Source: Hyaloperonospora brassicae (lineage: Eukaryota > Oomycota > Peronosporomycetes > Peronosporales > Peronosporaceae). Taken from it: DNA of 64,000 nucleotides. Below, piece by piece: positions 24,110 to 36,000 of this stretch. The stretch is taken from contig CANTFL010001080.1 of the NCBI GenBank assembly GCA_947650285.1, positions 1 to 64,000 of the forward strand, in the 5' to 3' direction. The first letter of the stretch is position 1. Every line of letters begins with the position of its first letter. A program made the position numbers and the translations under genes. The notes beneath the pieces are model-generated. The model did no database searches. It was not told where the DNA came from and saw only the letters and a list, made by a program, of their open reading frames with translations.

Positions 24110-26539
24110 TCAAGTGTTGGCCTCCTGCGATTCACCCCATGGCACGACAACAAACTCGTCGTATACATTGCCGTTCTCGTTGAGCACGAACTGAGCACGC
24201 ATTTCGCTCGGGCTGGAAGAGATACGAAGATGCCCGTACGCGTTTACGTGACGAAGACTCCAATTCCCATATTTTGAGGAGAAACCTTCCGTTCCCAAGG
24301 GGAATCCCGCATTGCCTATGACGACGTGTATCGTGCCCTTTCCGTCATCCACACACTTCTTCCGATACAAAGGACAACTGCGTTCGTAGGAATGCTCGTG
24401 GCCAACCTAGTCACAGAAGCTTAGCTCAAGGTCGCTACGGGTCAAAGCATCAACATTCAAACAACTCACCATCATCAGGTTCACATGGTGCTCGTGGATC
24501 AGGCCTTCGACTTCATCTTGAAACACATAGGAGACATTCATATCGGACTCGATGTCCATCTGCGTCGTGTACTAAACGACAGAACAATGAAGGTAAGCCG
24601 ATCGGTATCCACTACATAGCGATCGGGTTTCTTACCATCATGCGGTGCGCTGTGAGCACAACCCACGGGGTGACACTGCGGTCCACCTGCTCCAAGTCGT
24701 GCTGAAGCCATTCGTATTGCTCAGACCCTCGAGTCCAGTTGTGCTCTGTCGACATTTGGATCACGTGAATGCCTCCGTAATCAAAGCTGTACCAGTAGAT
24801 CCAGTTCCCTGTCTTGGGGGCTTCGAGCACAAACACACAGCGGTCAGCACCATCCTCCTTCACCTCAGGCAAGATAATGGGGAGCGCCAACATTACCATG
24901 CCATCGATGGTGCATTGGTACCCCGCATTCTCCAGCCGAATCGGTGCCAAAGTTTCCCCACGACGGGTTGAAGCTGCCTCCATATGGCAGCATGCCTCCG
25001 CTCAGGTCCCGTTCTCCGCCAGTAACGTAGTCATATTCGTCTGCACAGGCGAAATAAACACATCAGAAACACATGAGGCATGTGTCGCACACGACACGCG
25101 AACGCATAGCACGTACGGTTTCCAATGCTCACCATGTATGGTCTATCACGGACATTCATGCACACAACCATATATTGAGACCCAGTTTGCAATTATCGCA
25201 CAAGACCAGCGGCATAACCAGCTCAGGAACGTACACTCTGGTCGCGTAGGGCTCGATCATGTGGAAAAAATGATCCCAAATGTAACCAGCCGATCGAGCA
25301 TAGCTGAGAAAAGTCAGGTCATTGTACGAATGAGCTTCACTAGCAACACCACATGACAAATGTCTCACTCGTACCTGATGTCACCAAAGTGCAGCAAAAA
25401 CGAATCGTATCCTCTTCCCACCACATCCTCGTAAACCCTACTAGCAGTTGACGCTGAACCAGGCGCAGAATACGCGCCCATGTCTGCGTACGCGATGAAC
25501 TTTGCATACTTCGAGTCTCTCCGGGGCCGCGACCTGAATCGCTTTACACGACTCAGGCCGTGCTTCTTGTGGCCGTACTGATAGTAGTAGTACGTATCCG
25601 GTTTCAAATCCGTCATGATCACCGTATGCATGTAGCCAGGGTCACGAAATGCGCGCTGTCCGGTATGGTTTGCAGGAGCGTGACACCTTCAGCATTTTCC
25701 GTAAGTACCAATATGTCAGCATTCCCTTTCTTTGCGTCCTACACCGCTATCAATATTATCAGTACTCACATGTCTTCAGCACTGTAGGTCGTTGACGTTC
25801 CCGCTGCGTGAAACGCAAGATCCTTCGGATCCTCTCCATACTTGACCATGGGCTTATCATCAGTTCCAGAGTTGAACAAAATCGCCATTGCTGTCTCATC
25901 GTCGGTAAAACTCAAGTGGCCGTGCTTGGGCGTTTCAAATGGCTCTGCCATTCCTATCTCCACGTTTGCCAGAGCCCGGAATGTGTCTCTCGTCTCGTCA
26001 TAGTTGTAGTAAGTTGCCGTATAGTTGCAGCGCAGCATATAGAGCGCTGAGAACCGGACTGAGTGGTCGGTCTCGTTGCCCTTACTTGGACGCATTTTCA
26101 GAAAGTAATCTGCGTCCCCCGTCGTTCGCCCACAGCTTAGCGTCAGGTAGTCTCGACTAGTCAATGGTACAGCTGCATGGCTATTCCACGAGACGACGAG
26201 TTCTTCTCCATCTTTAAGCAATTGGGGGTACGTTGTCAGTCGGAACCCATGTCCCTCATCGGTCGATAGACTCAGCCGATCACGGGGGCTGACAACGCGC
26301 TTGGTCTTCGGCGTCTTGTACGTCAGCACTGGCATCACAAACAGAAAGACCGCTGCTACGACACATAGACAGACGGACGCAGCAATAGCGACGCGTCCTT
26401 TCAGTGAGCACTGTGTCCCTCGCGTCTTGTGGTCTTCCGCCCGTGTGCCTCGAAGACGGACCATATTGCGAATGACAGGAGAGTCGTAGTGGGTGCAACA
26501 GCGTGTGATATGAGTGGCAGAAATACCGAGACCAGACAT
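24110..26539 (-). CDS. Purple acid phosphatase (metallophosphoesterase), membrane-anchored
   Basis: Eight exons: 26539-25770, 25686-25375, 25303-25235, 25142-25117, 25040-24897, 24820-24636, 24571-24470 and 24406-24110. All junctions are GT-AG and keep frame, giving 634 residues. Residues 49-72 are a hydrophobic signal anchor behind a basic cytoplasmic tail, so this is probably a type II membrane protein with its catalytic domain outside the cytosol. A fibronectin-like N-terminal domain precedes the phosphatase fold. The five metal-binding motifs are all present: ADMG (Asp325), GDISY (about 358-362), GNHE (391-394), TAHR (His499) and GHEH (538-541). Such enzymes hydrolyse phosphate monoesters at a binuclear metal centre. 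The fourth exon is only 26 nt and supplies most of the GNH motif. The first in-frame ATG is 26539. It faces EMC3 across a 71-bp gap. Confidence 0.95.
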
Positions 26540-26610
26540 GTTATTCTGACCAATCACAAGGACCGATAGTCGGTCACAACGTGCCAGCCATCGCAGAAGG
26601 ACAAGTGACG
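26540..26610. promoter_or_regulatory. 71-bp bidirectional promoter of acid phosphatase and EMC3
   Basis: Only 71 bases separate the two start codons. The gap holds a CCAATCA box at 26550-26556 and the palindrome GACCGATAGTCGGTC at 26561-26575 (6-bp arms, 3-base spacer) near its centre. Both transcripts must start in or very near this interval, or overlap. The regulatory role is inferred from position. Confidence 0.6.
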
Positions 26611-27944
26611 ATGGTCGAGATCATCTTGGACCCGAGTATCCGCGACTGGGTCGTGCTGCCCATGATCATCATCTTCGGATGCTCGGCGATGGTGCGTCAC
26701 TACGTCACGCTGCTGCTGAAGAACGAGAAGATGGCGAGCGTCGAGCAACTCCTGCCCATGTAGGTGGCTGTGGGGTCGTACTTAGGTGGCCGAGCAGGTC
26801 GTTCAGACGGGAGAGCTTGCGACTCATGACATACGTGCTACTGCTGCTGCGATAACCGCTTTGTGAGGCAGGAACACGATCAAGCGCGCGCAGATCACGC
26901 GCATCAATTCCAAGTTCATTGCACCGGACGCCTTTGCCGTGCGCAAGGTACGGGGGACGGCGAGGCATAGAAATGGTAGAGATGGTGAGTACAGGTTGAG
27001 GGGAACGTAACGCCTTATTTTGTGGACGACATGGCACTGTCTATAGTACTACTTTACATCGTCACAGAAGAAAGACGGTCGAAAAGGGGCGTTGCGGGAG
27101 AAGGTCAAGAGCGAGGCGATGAACCAGATGATGAACCCCAATAGCATGCTGGAAATGATGAAGGGCAACATGACCTTCATGGTGTCTAACTTTGTCATGA
27201 TGGGGCTCATGGGCTACTTCTTTGGCGGCTTCGTGCTAGGTGCGCTAGCTGTGGTAGTTATCGAGCATCATGTGGTGTGTTGTGCTGACCCTGTGTGCGC
27301 TTTGCTCGCTCGTTATTTTTGCCTGCAGCAAAGGTACCGTTCTCGCTTACGCAGAAATTCAAGATGATGCTGCAGCGTGGCATTGAGATCAAGTAAGGAG
27401 GCGCATGTGGTAGCCCAGCTGCGTGTTTGATTGCATTCGTCTCACCGCTGGCTGCACCTCCATTGCTGTTGCTGTTGTTTTGTTGGATGATAGTACGCTG
27501 GACGTGTCGTACGTCTCGTCGGTCTCCTGGTACTTCCTCGTAAGCTTTGGCATGCGTGGGTTCCTCTCGCTAGTTCTTGGCGAAATGAGTGGTACGTATC
27601 GCGCTATGACGGGTGAACATGGCACAAAATCGAAGGGCTAATCAATTGTGGTCATGCTCGCGTTGTGCGCAGCAAGCGACGACGCCAAGGCCATGCAGAT
27701 GCAGATGGGCATGGGCGCTGGCCCCAACATGACTTTTGATGCGCCCAAGGCGTACAAACAAGAGCGCGTGAGTCTTCGCTTGCACAATCACGAGTGGGAC
27801 CTAGAGCACGCGGAGAAGAAGCTACTGGGCGAGCCCATCTCGACGAAGCCCAAGTTGATCGCCACACTGTCATCCTCCAGCTCAACGACAATCACTACGG
27901 AAAAGCGCTCGTCCAAGTACACGAAGGTTTCTAAGCGAAAGTAG
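26611..27944 (+). CDS. EMC3: ER membrane protein complex subunit 3 (EMC3)
   Basis: Six exons: 26611-26759, 26872-26947, 27068-27239, 27329-27392, 27494-27591 and 27673-27944, 276 residues in all. The N-terminus (LDPSIRDWVVLP) and MVRHYVTLLL match EMC3/TMEM111. So do SKFIAPDAF, the Met-rich NPNSMLEMMKGNM, VPFSLTQKFKMMLQRGIE, LDVSYVSSVSWYFL and NHEWDLEHAEKKLL near the C-terminus. EMC3 belongs to the YidC/Oxa1/GET1 superfamily and forms the membrane insertase core of the EMC, which inserts tail-anchored and multipass proteins into the ER. Three membrane spans are expected. Phases at every junction agree. The last 13 residues belong to a 39-nt tandem repeat that continues past the TAG stop in the same frame for 30 more codons. 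Confidence 0.95.
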
Positions 27945-28037
27945 CGATCGTCCAAGGCGACAGTCGTTTCTAAGAGCAACGAGCGATCGTCCGAGGCGAC
28001 AGTCGTTTCTAAGAGCAAGGAGCGATCGTCCCAGTGA
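27906..28037 (+). repeat. 39-nt coding minisatellite spanning the EMC3 stop codon
   Basis: Three full units (27906-27944, 27945-27983, 27984-28022) and a partial fourth. Units encode RSSKYTKVSKRK-stop, RSSKATVVSKSNE, RSSEATVVSKSKE and RSSQ-stop in one frame. Where units 2 and 3 end in GAG (Glu), unit 1 ends in TAG. The arrangement suggests that the stop arose by GAG to TAG in an array that once encoded a longer tail, or that the array expanded beyond the stop. Confidence 0.85.
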
Positions 28038-28168
28038 GTGCCGAAACGTCGTTTCTAAGAGGAAGTCCTGCTTTGATTCGTCAAAACAAAAGGCCTTTGT
28101 CGCACCTCCTGCTCCCATTTCTGTGGTCGACACGAAAATCTTGTGGGATTCACGAAAACCCGCCGGCC

Positions 28169-28200
28169 CACTCACTCACTCACTCACTCAGTCAGTCAGT
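28169..28200. repeat. (CACT)n-(CAGT)n microsatellite
   Basis: About five CACT units followed by three CAGT units, just upstream of the CDGSH gene start codon at 28213, in its 5' leader or promoter. Confidence 0.9.
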
Positions 28201-28212
28201 TCCTCCTTCCCA

Positions 28213-28685
28213 ATGGACGTCATCCGCAAGTATCTAAAGGTGCGTCGACCTCTTGCAAGCGCCACTCGCAGCGCGCCCTTCTCGTACTAATTTGCCCACC
28301 TCTGCAGTCGGACCTGCCGCGCTACCTCAAGGGGTTGCCCCTCCCCCGCACGTTTTCGGGGTTCCTGAAGCTCAAACATGCCGACTGGATGTACCTGGCA
28401 CCGCTGCTCATCACTCTCGCGGTGCTGGCCGTGACGCTGTTTACTGGCAAGGGAAACTCAAAGCCTGGGCGGGTGAACCGCAAGGTGCAGCTCGAGAAGG
28501 AAAAGGTCGTGGACTTTATGTCCGTACCGGACGTTGAGGACGTGATCAAGGAGAAGGGCAAGTGCACGGTCTGTCGCTGCTGGAAGTCCAAGAAGTTCCC
28601 TCTCTGCGACGGCTCTCACGTGAAGCACAACAAAGAGACGGGCGACAATGTCGGACCCCTCGTGCTCACGGCCAAGAAAGCCTAG
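28213..28685 (+). CDS. CDGSH iron-sulfur domain protein (mitoNEET/NAF-1 type)
   Basis: Two exons, 28213-28239 and 28308-28685, give 134 residues. The 68-base intron has donor GTGCGT, branch ACTAAT and acceptor TGCAG. A membrane segment lies at about residues 37-56, and the single CDGSH domain follows with [2Fe-2S] ligands Cys98, Cys100, Cys109 and His113 (CRCWKSKKFPLCDGSH), then KHNKETGDNVGPL as in mitoNEET and CISD2. Family members are N-terminally anchored in the outer mitochondrial or ER membrane with the cluster facing the cytosol, and act in iron, redox and calcium homeostasis. The N-terminal extension before the span is longer than in mitoNEET and closer to CISD2. The paralog type cannot be fixed. 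Confidence 0.95.
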
Positions 28686-31600
28686 GACGCGTTGACTGGA
28701 CGGACCCAGTTGGGTCGTCTCGTGCTATTCTGTGTGACTGATGGGTGCTTGCTTCGGGTAAAAGTAAACATGGTCTTACCCTAGTCGGCCTCGTGTCGAA
28801 AGAGCTATGTCTCATCGTCGATGTTGGTCCCAGTGCATAAGATGTCATTTACTTGCTGACAACTTCGTGCGTGGTAATGAGTCGACACGGCTGACAACAC
28901 TGACCATTGTCCCATCCCCACTTTAAGTCTCGCAAACTAACCCGTCAACGCACGTGTTGTGTGTGCGGTCAGGAATCAGAGCTTATGCAGCCAGGTATTG
29001 CCCAATGTTCGATGTGCAGCATCAGAAGATGAGCAATTGATGCCCGTTCATCTTCTGGCACAACAATCAGCCAGACATGAGTACTTACTACAATTTCGCT
29101 ACTCTTTTGGGCTGAGGAGCTAAAAGCAAAGGTACAAAGCTGGTGGGTTCCTGTTGAGCCAAGCGGGCGGCACTGCGTATAAGCTCACTCTGATTGTAGC
29201 AGTCGATATGTGTTGTCGAGACGATACTGCAACAAACAGCTTGTCGCGAATTCGGAATGGATCCGTGAACAAAGCAAAAGGTCTGCATGCCAGTCGGAAA
29301 CAGCTGCAACAGGTAATGTGCTTCCCCTCATTTGATAGCATTGGAGTGGGCAAGCGCAGCAATGTTGTATCACTATTATAGTCCAATACTGATAAAGAAA
29401 GTGTCAATCTCCCTTCCTTTTTTGGTAGGACCTTTTTGTTTGCTGTATCTCACTTTGATCAGCTGGTTTTAAAGCATCGAGCATTCGACCAAATCGGCGG
29501 TAGACTGGTGCTTTTCTTCTCATTTGTCTTCCGCCTCCCGTCTTAACACTGGCTCGTGTGTAGCTTATTGGGAATCATTCCGCTCCACAACGGGCTTCTG
29601 CTTTATGTTTAAGAGGCGCAGTCCGAGGCACCATGTAATGATTTATACATCACTTTTTGTAAACACCCTTTTCGCACTCTCTATCGTTCCTGCCCACCCG
29701 ATCCGAAAGCGACGCACATCGAGTCGCAATAAATTGATCAATACAACCACAAGTCAGCAGCCGTCATTCTCATCGTTGATTTCACGCTCAATCGTACTTA
29801 CGGCGATGTCCTGGATGATCATCTTCGTCAAACCGACACGGAAGCCTTCCTGCCTCCGCAAGAAATTAACTGGCGGTTGGCCTTGTAACGGAGTGACGCT
29901 ACTACACGGCCTTAAAAGTGAGAGGTTGTCAAGTAACTCGTACATTTGCATATGTTACACTACAATATCTCCTTTAGAGACAATATTCTTCGTCGTCAGT
30001 GGCGCACTTCTTTTCGGCTGATATAAGTCATACATACAGCCGATGAAACCACCTCTCATTGCAAGATACGCCCAATAAGGGGCGAGCGATATGTCAGCAA
30101 ACATGTTTGCAGTTTGGATATCGTTCACCACATGGGTCAACTACGTTACATGCAAATATCTGTTTTCATTCAACTCAACCTTACCGCTTCGCTCATTGCG
30201 CTCCTCCACACTTTGTAGTGTGCGTGAAGTCTCCGTGCATCGTTCTGCTCTACTCTCAGTGCAGGTAGCGTGTTTCGTAATCGTGTGAGCGTACGGTGCC
30301 TGTTTACACTATCGAATGAACATTTTTGACATGCAAAGCAGTCATGGCCAATTTTTGCGAGGTAATTATTCCGATCTCCAATTTAATCTTGTCGTCATAA
30401 TATAGATTGATCGAAATTTGGGTCTTCCTCACATGTTTTCCGTTCCAGAGCGCGATACGCTGTACACGAATATCAATGACCGTTGAGAAATAATGATGAG
30501 ATTTTTTCAGGTCAGTTTTTCGAGCTAAGTGCTCGATTTAGGTTTGAGCTACTTTAGAGGCGACCCAGAATCCACGCGACGTGCTGCACTGCATGATCCC
30601 TAACGTCCAACGGCGAAAATCTTACAAACGTCATATTTCGTTCATGTTAAATCACATCTCTATATATCCTATACGTCACCACGTTAAATGCCAGAATACT
30701 TGCGTAATTTCTTGTTCTCTTCTTACCCATCATACTCGCGGAATGTGTATAAGTTTCTGTACTTGCGACCGCCATCCGTTAATTCAATGTACCCCTTACA
30801 ATAGACGTACTATCTAGTCACTTTATGTACTTTAATGTTACATCCGCAAAGTTTGTACTCCGCCTACAAAAGCTTCGAAGTATTCTGACACACATAAATA
30901 CTGATGTCGATCATGTGACAATACCCATCGATCCAACAGCATCATTGGGAGATTTAAAAACACTTGGTACAATTTTGCGAATTCTTCATCGGAGCTATCA
31001 CAGCTCCATGCCTCAGGACAGCTTGAACTCAATAATCATGTTGGTTGGTATAACTTGCCGCGTCCGAATCGCAAGATCTACGAGTCAAAGAGTCAACATG
31101 TAAAAAGTAGTACTACTCAAAGAGTCAACAAGTACAAAATAACACTACACAAAGAGTCAACAAGTCGAAAGAACCAAGACTCATAAGGCAAATCGGGTTT
31201 AAAAAACGACTCAATAGGTCAACTATCTCCCAAAAAAATAGAAATGATTCAGGGGAGCTAACGAGCTCGTGAATTGGTAGAATACGGTGCCTCGGGGTAT
31301 ATGTATGAGTAAGGCCTCAATGGATTATAATCACAGAATAGTAAACAAGGCATTTATAATACGATGATTAAGTGGTCTCTACGTACTCGATGTAAGCTTT
31401 TTTCATTGTAAATAGTAAACTTGAAAAATCGCATACATCACGTGGATGGAACGCTTCAGTCCTTAGTTAACGTACTTTTTACGGCACATGGTACAACAAG
31501 TGGTAAATCACCGGGTGCACGTACCCATAGCGTGATTGTACCACCGTTGCGTATTCGCTTAATTCAAATTGTGCCCAGTACACTATTCATTTTGGTCATC

Positions 31601-34379
31601 CAATGCTTCCGGTACTTATATTAATCCAGCGTAAGCATTTCTTTAGCACAATTTGTGTGAATGTATAAATAGCCTTAATTTGTTATATTTTACGATATTT
31701 CTCTTGCAAGTCAGTTGTGATAAAATTATTGTTCAAAGATGGTATTTGCATTGCTTGAAAATTGGTTGATATAGGTCATGGTGTCGACCAAAAATCACTT
31801 ATAACTGCTTGATTGGCGAAAACGGGTAGGGATTGAGATTCTACATTTACAAGTTTGTGGTCGAATAAAGTTTGAGAAATGTAAATTAGTTTTATACGAG
31901 TCTTAACAACATAATATATACATGTTTTCTTTATATGACTCTGAGCAACTTTCGCTCAAATTCTTCACTCATTCTGCACGTACGGTGCATGTCCAGCTTT
32001 GGGAACGGGCACACCTGCACTGTTTCGGCACAATGACTTACCATATGTATATGGTGAATATGGGTGACTTATAATCCTGGTATCATTTCGTGGTCCATTC
32101 AGCGACCACGGTCGTTTCGAAAAACATTAACATGCTGGACGAAGAAGATTGCATTCACCCTACGCCTGTAGGTTTCCCCCATATAAGTGATATCAAATGT
32201 ATTCAATTAAATATATAGTTTCTTCTCTTAGTAACATCGCCATTAGTAGCATGTAGGAGCCCTATGACAGAGACTAAAAGCATACCATTCCGAAGAGTTT
32301 ATCCTGGAAAACTTGCTGCCGAAAGGTGTAAAGTATCCTCGCTTCAATATCAGGGCTCTCGAAAAGCAGATCTATCAAAATAAATAGATATATAGCATAC
32401 AGAGCTGCTCGTACCTCAGCAATTATATGATGATGTGAGCGGGTCGACGCACTTACGTCAGCCCATACCTTTAATATTGACATCTCCAATAATAGGGAAG
32501 TCGAGGAAAAATATATGTTGAGGTAATTCGTCGAGTCGGACGACGTTATAAGGTCTCGTAACATCGTCGACGACGACAATCGAAATTCATCAGACCGATG
32601 GGCCTTTACTGAGTAAGCCAAAGCTTGGTCTTAGGTCTTAAAGTTCACGCTTCAAACGCATTTGAATGTTAGAGGTCCCCAACAAACAAATTAGACAGAG
32701 GCGTAAGCCGCCACGAGTCGATATTAGGGATAGTGCTGAGGTTCATGGTCTTCGATAGAAAAATTCGATGTACATGCTAGCGCGCAGCACACTCGATACC
32801 TCTCAAATTGCGCGACTGCTATCCGTATTAATGAGCACACCAAAACTGTTGTATCAATTTAGTTTCTAGGGAATCGTCCCGTCAAGACCCGCGTGTTTTG
32901 CCTTATACTGTATGTGATAAAAAATCTATCTCAGTGTCTGATCGGGAAGCCTTAAGTATAAGGCAGCGTCAAACGAGCTCTTACATCAGTCTTCTATGTA
33001 GAAGACAAGAAACAGGAGGAACGGAACTAATATATCTCTATTGCAAGGATAGGGACCGTGAGTGCTCTCGAGGACTTATAAGATTGTTCGCAAGTATTGT
33101 TAATAAGAGTGGTCATTACGCATGTGCGTGTATTGTCCAGAACAAAGTGTCGCGAAAATTCTGTATGTGACGACCATCCGGAATCTCGAAATTGTCTAAG
33201 ACGCAGGTCAACTGTTTTTAATAAATTTTCAAACAACGAGGTAAATCGTCACAGATCGAAATTAGTACATGCGGACCTCCTTTATGTTCTAGCAACATTG
33301 AGATAATTATTAGGTCCCTCGACAAAAGTCGCTTCCAACACATATATACTGTGATGCTGGTACTGATTGTGAGGTACCCCTCATCACATTATATGTTATA
33401 AATTACTCTGAATACCTTACTTGAAGCCTAGTTGACTGTGTGGTGACGAACAATATTTTTCGACGATTGAGTGTTGTAGCAAGAATTATGGTCGTTAAGC
33501 GCAAGATTTCTTTCACAAGAATGGCAGTACGCCTTCCAATAGGCGCATCTATAACATTAAACAAAAGTGTATGGGAAATCATTGCACGTTATCGAATAAG
33601 TCCGATGACGAATCAATCGCTTAGAAGATGACAAATGATGACTTCACCCTTTGTCTGTCATGGTGTAGAATACATAAGACCTGAATTTCATGGCAGCATT
33701 GATCCGTGAAAATGTCTACCAGCTTTTCATTAGATGACTATCTGATGAACGTCTTGAAGTATTTGCAAAAACGTAGATAGTTTTTGAGCATGATCTATGA
33801 CCTACATAAGTTTATAGTCGTCAGTTGTGCTGCTCAAGGCCCCAGTTTGGTTGACTACTACGATGCAAAGGAAGCTTTCAGCAACTGTGCTGGAAATAAA
33901 GGTGGTGACAAAGTTGAACTATTCAAAATAGTTTAGTTAGGTGGTAACATGTATGCTTGTCTAAGGAGTATAATATGAGGTCAAATTCAATCGCCTCAAT
34001 ATGCAAAAATGATAATGTTAGGTCTCTAGAACGGCTATTCGTTAAACTTAATGTTGTGGAATGACTACTACAGATGGAAGACACTGACTAAATACTTAAC
34101 TAACTTCTTGAGAAAATTAGTCATTATGACCCTGAGGAAATGAGTTTTTAAAAGAAACCGCGACAATAAATGTCTGGTTTAACGATGAGAGAAGTGGGGG
34201 TGATTGTACACTTGATCTGATGGTACCCTTAAATAAAAACGAGGATAAATTTAGTGATGGATCTCGAACCTAATATTTAATACGAGTCATTCGTTGTTGC
34301 AAGGTCAAGCAGACCTATGTACTCCTGATCGACCCGAAGATTTTTTGGATGATAAGCGTGTGTGACTGTGTCAAATGAA
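28686..34379. other. Gene-free, increasingly AT-rich repeat DNA
   Basis: After about 29.4 kb base composition turns clearly AT-rich compared with the genes to the left. Open frames are short and no host domain is recognisable. A minus-strand stretch at about 29.75-30.14 kb and frames at 32274-32621 may be transposon debris. Weak integrase-like pieces may start near 33.7 kb ahead of the copia relic. Confidence 0.5.
31085..31166. repeat. Short degenerate tandem repeat, period about 32
   Basis: The word CAAAGAGTCAAC recurs at about 31086, 31118 and 31151, each followed by ATGT or AAGT. Spacers between copies have diverged. Confidence 0.7.
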
Positions 34380-36000
34380 ATGCGCGTTAAGAGTAAAGCT
34401 CGTTCGTACGCTTCTGCTTTCTCAAATATTCGAAACCTGTAGAAATCTCATCGGTTTGAGTTGATATAGATTCGCTCATGCTGGTACGTCATAAAGCAAT
34501 GTCTGTGGAAGATACATTTGCCTCATGAAGACGTGAGTTTGGTCATCAAGATGTATATACTAAAGATGAAGCATTGATAGACGATGAGTCGCAAAAACAA
34601 AAAAGAAACTGCGCAAGATAAGAAAACTGACTTCAGCAAAAAAAGACAATAGCGGACGAGGGTTTTTAACCAATCCCACAGATAAAATAATTTTCAAGAA
34701 CTTTACGTCTTAATAGGACCATACCGGTATTATAGAGTTGTTAGCAGCAGATAAATACGCAGCGGTATATGAATCTGCTTATGCCATGGACTTTGCGAAA
34801 TATATTCGACAACAATGAAATCGGCCATGGATATTAGTGACGCGTTAATCAATAAAGGAAGCGTGTGACCTGGTGTGTGAATATTTACGAGAAAAAGACA
34901 TATTGGGCATTGTATCGTTGCTAAAAGAAAGCAAGGAGACCGGCTGCAGATGAGATTTTTTGGTCAAGGAAATCCGAAATGGGTTAGGGGATAAGTGCAA
35001 AGCACGTCTAGTGACACAATGATCTTAGCAGAATTATGGAGTCGAACATGAGGAGATGTTCGCAACATTGGCATATAACAGTCGCTTCTGATCGTGTTTT
35101 TTTGCATCGAAACATTCAATCACGTTGCATCATAAAGATGTGAAGACATCGTTTTTAAACGGCACCATAAATAAAGAAATGTGTACATGGCACAGACTGA
35201 TATAAATGTCAAGGTAAATTTTCCGGACTTAGTGTGTAATCTAGAGATGTCGCTGCTATGATTAAAACAGTCACCTTGCATCTGGAACCAGAAGAATTAC
35301 CAAATATCATCAAGATGAATCCGGTCAGGTGTAAATCAGATCACGTTTTATTGAGTCAAGCGTGAGGATGCTGCAATTATCTTCGCAATGATTCATGTTA
35401 ACAATTTACAATTCGCAAGCTACAACGAAGATCTTCATTATTCAGTCAATGATTCTCCAAGTGATCGATTCGAGATGGCATATCTCGGCAAGCGCAAGTA
35501 TATTATCGGCGCATGTCTTGATATTCATAATGTGGCTAACTATGCGAAGGTGGTTCATCTCAAGCATCCCGTGTCTGTGTGGACCAAGTTCGTATGCATG
35601 ACAGCAATCTTGCGAAGATACCATAAATTCCTGAACCAAAGCTGATTTACGATGTGTCAAAGCAGACCGAATCTGAAGGACAAAAAACGTGCTCACCGAA
35701 GTGTTAATAAGGCAGCATGTGCTAAAAAGATGAGACTCGTCTGTCTTTGAATGTATAAGTGAGATTCTTGAGCCCGTTTAAAGAAGATCATTTTCCTGCA
35801 CATCAGCAAGCTCTTAAGCGTGTGGTAAGATATTTTCAAGTAACACCGATGTATGGACTCGATGTCACTCGATAGCAGCAATGCACTGCAAGAATACGTT
35901 GACGAAGATTGTGATGGTGTTGCGGAGACTTGACGGAGTGCAATCATAATATAAATTGGTAGTATCATCGATATGATCAAGAAGCAGCGCACGGTAGCGC
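34380..36000 (+). mobile_element. Decayed Ty1/copia retrotransposon, reverse transcriptase to RNase H
   Basis: In changing frames the plus strand shows copia Pol landmarks in the correct order. These are a KARLVTQ-like segment and HEEMFATLA near 35.0 kb, DVKTSFLNG at 35138-35164, the active-site region reading HVNNLQFAS instead of YVDDLLFAS at about 35394, DRFEMAYLGKRKYIIG just after, and KRVVRYFQVTPMYGL near 35.82 kb, the pre-RNase H motif. Many stops and frameshifts interrupt it, so it is dead. Terminal repeats were not found by eye, and the true borders are probably wider (possibly 33.7-36.4 kb). Only the internal landmarks are firm. Confidence 0.8.

Noticed and set aside
31081..31170. Spaced repeats considered as a CRISPR array
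   Set aside because: Only three degenerate copies with diverged spacers in a eukaryotic repeat region; it is a short tandem repeat.
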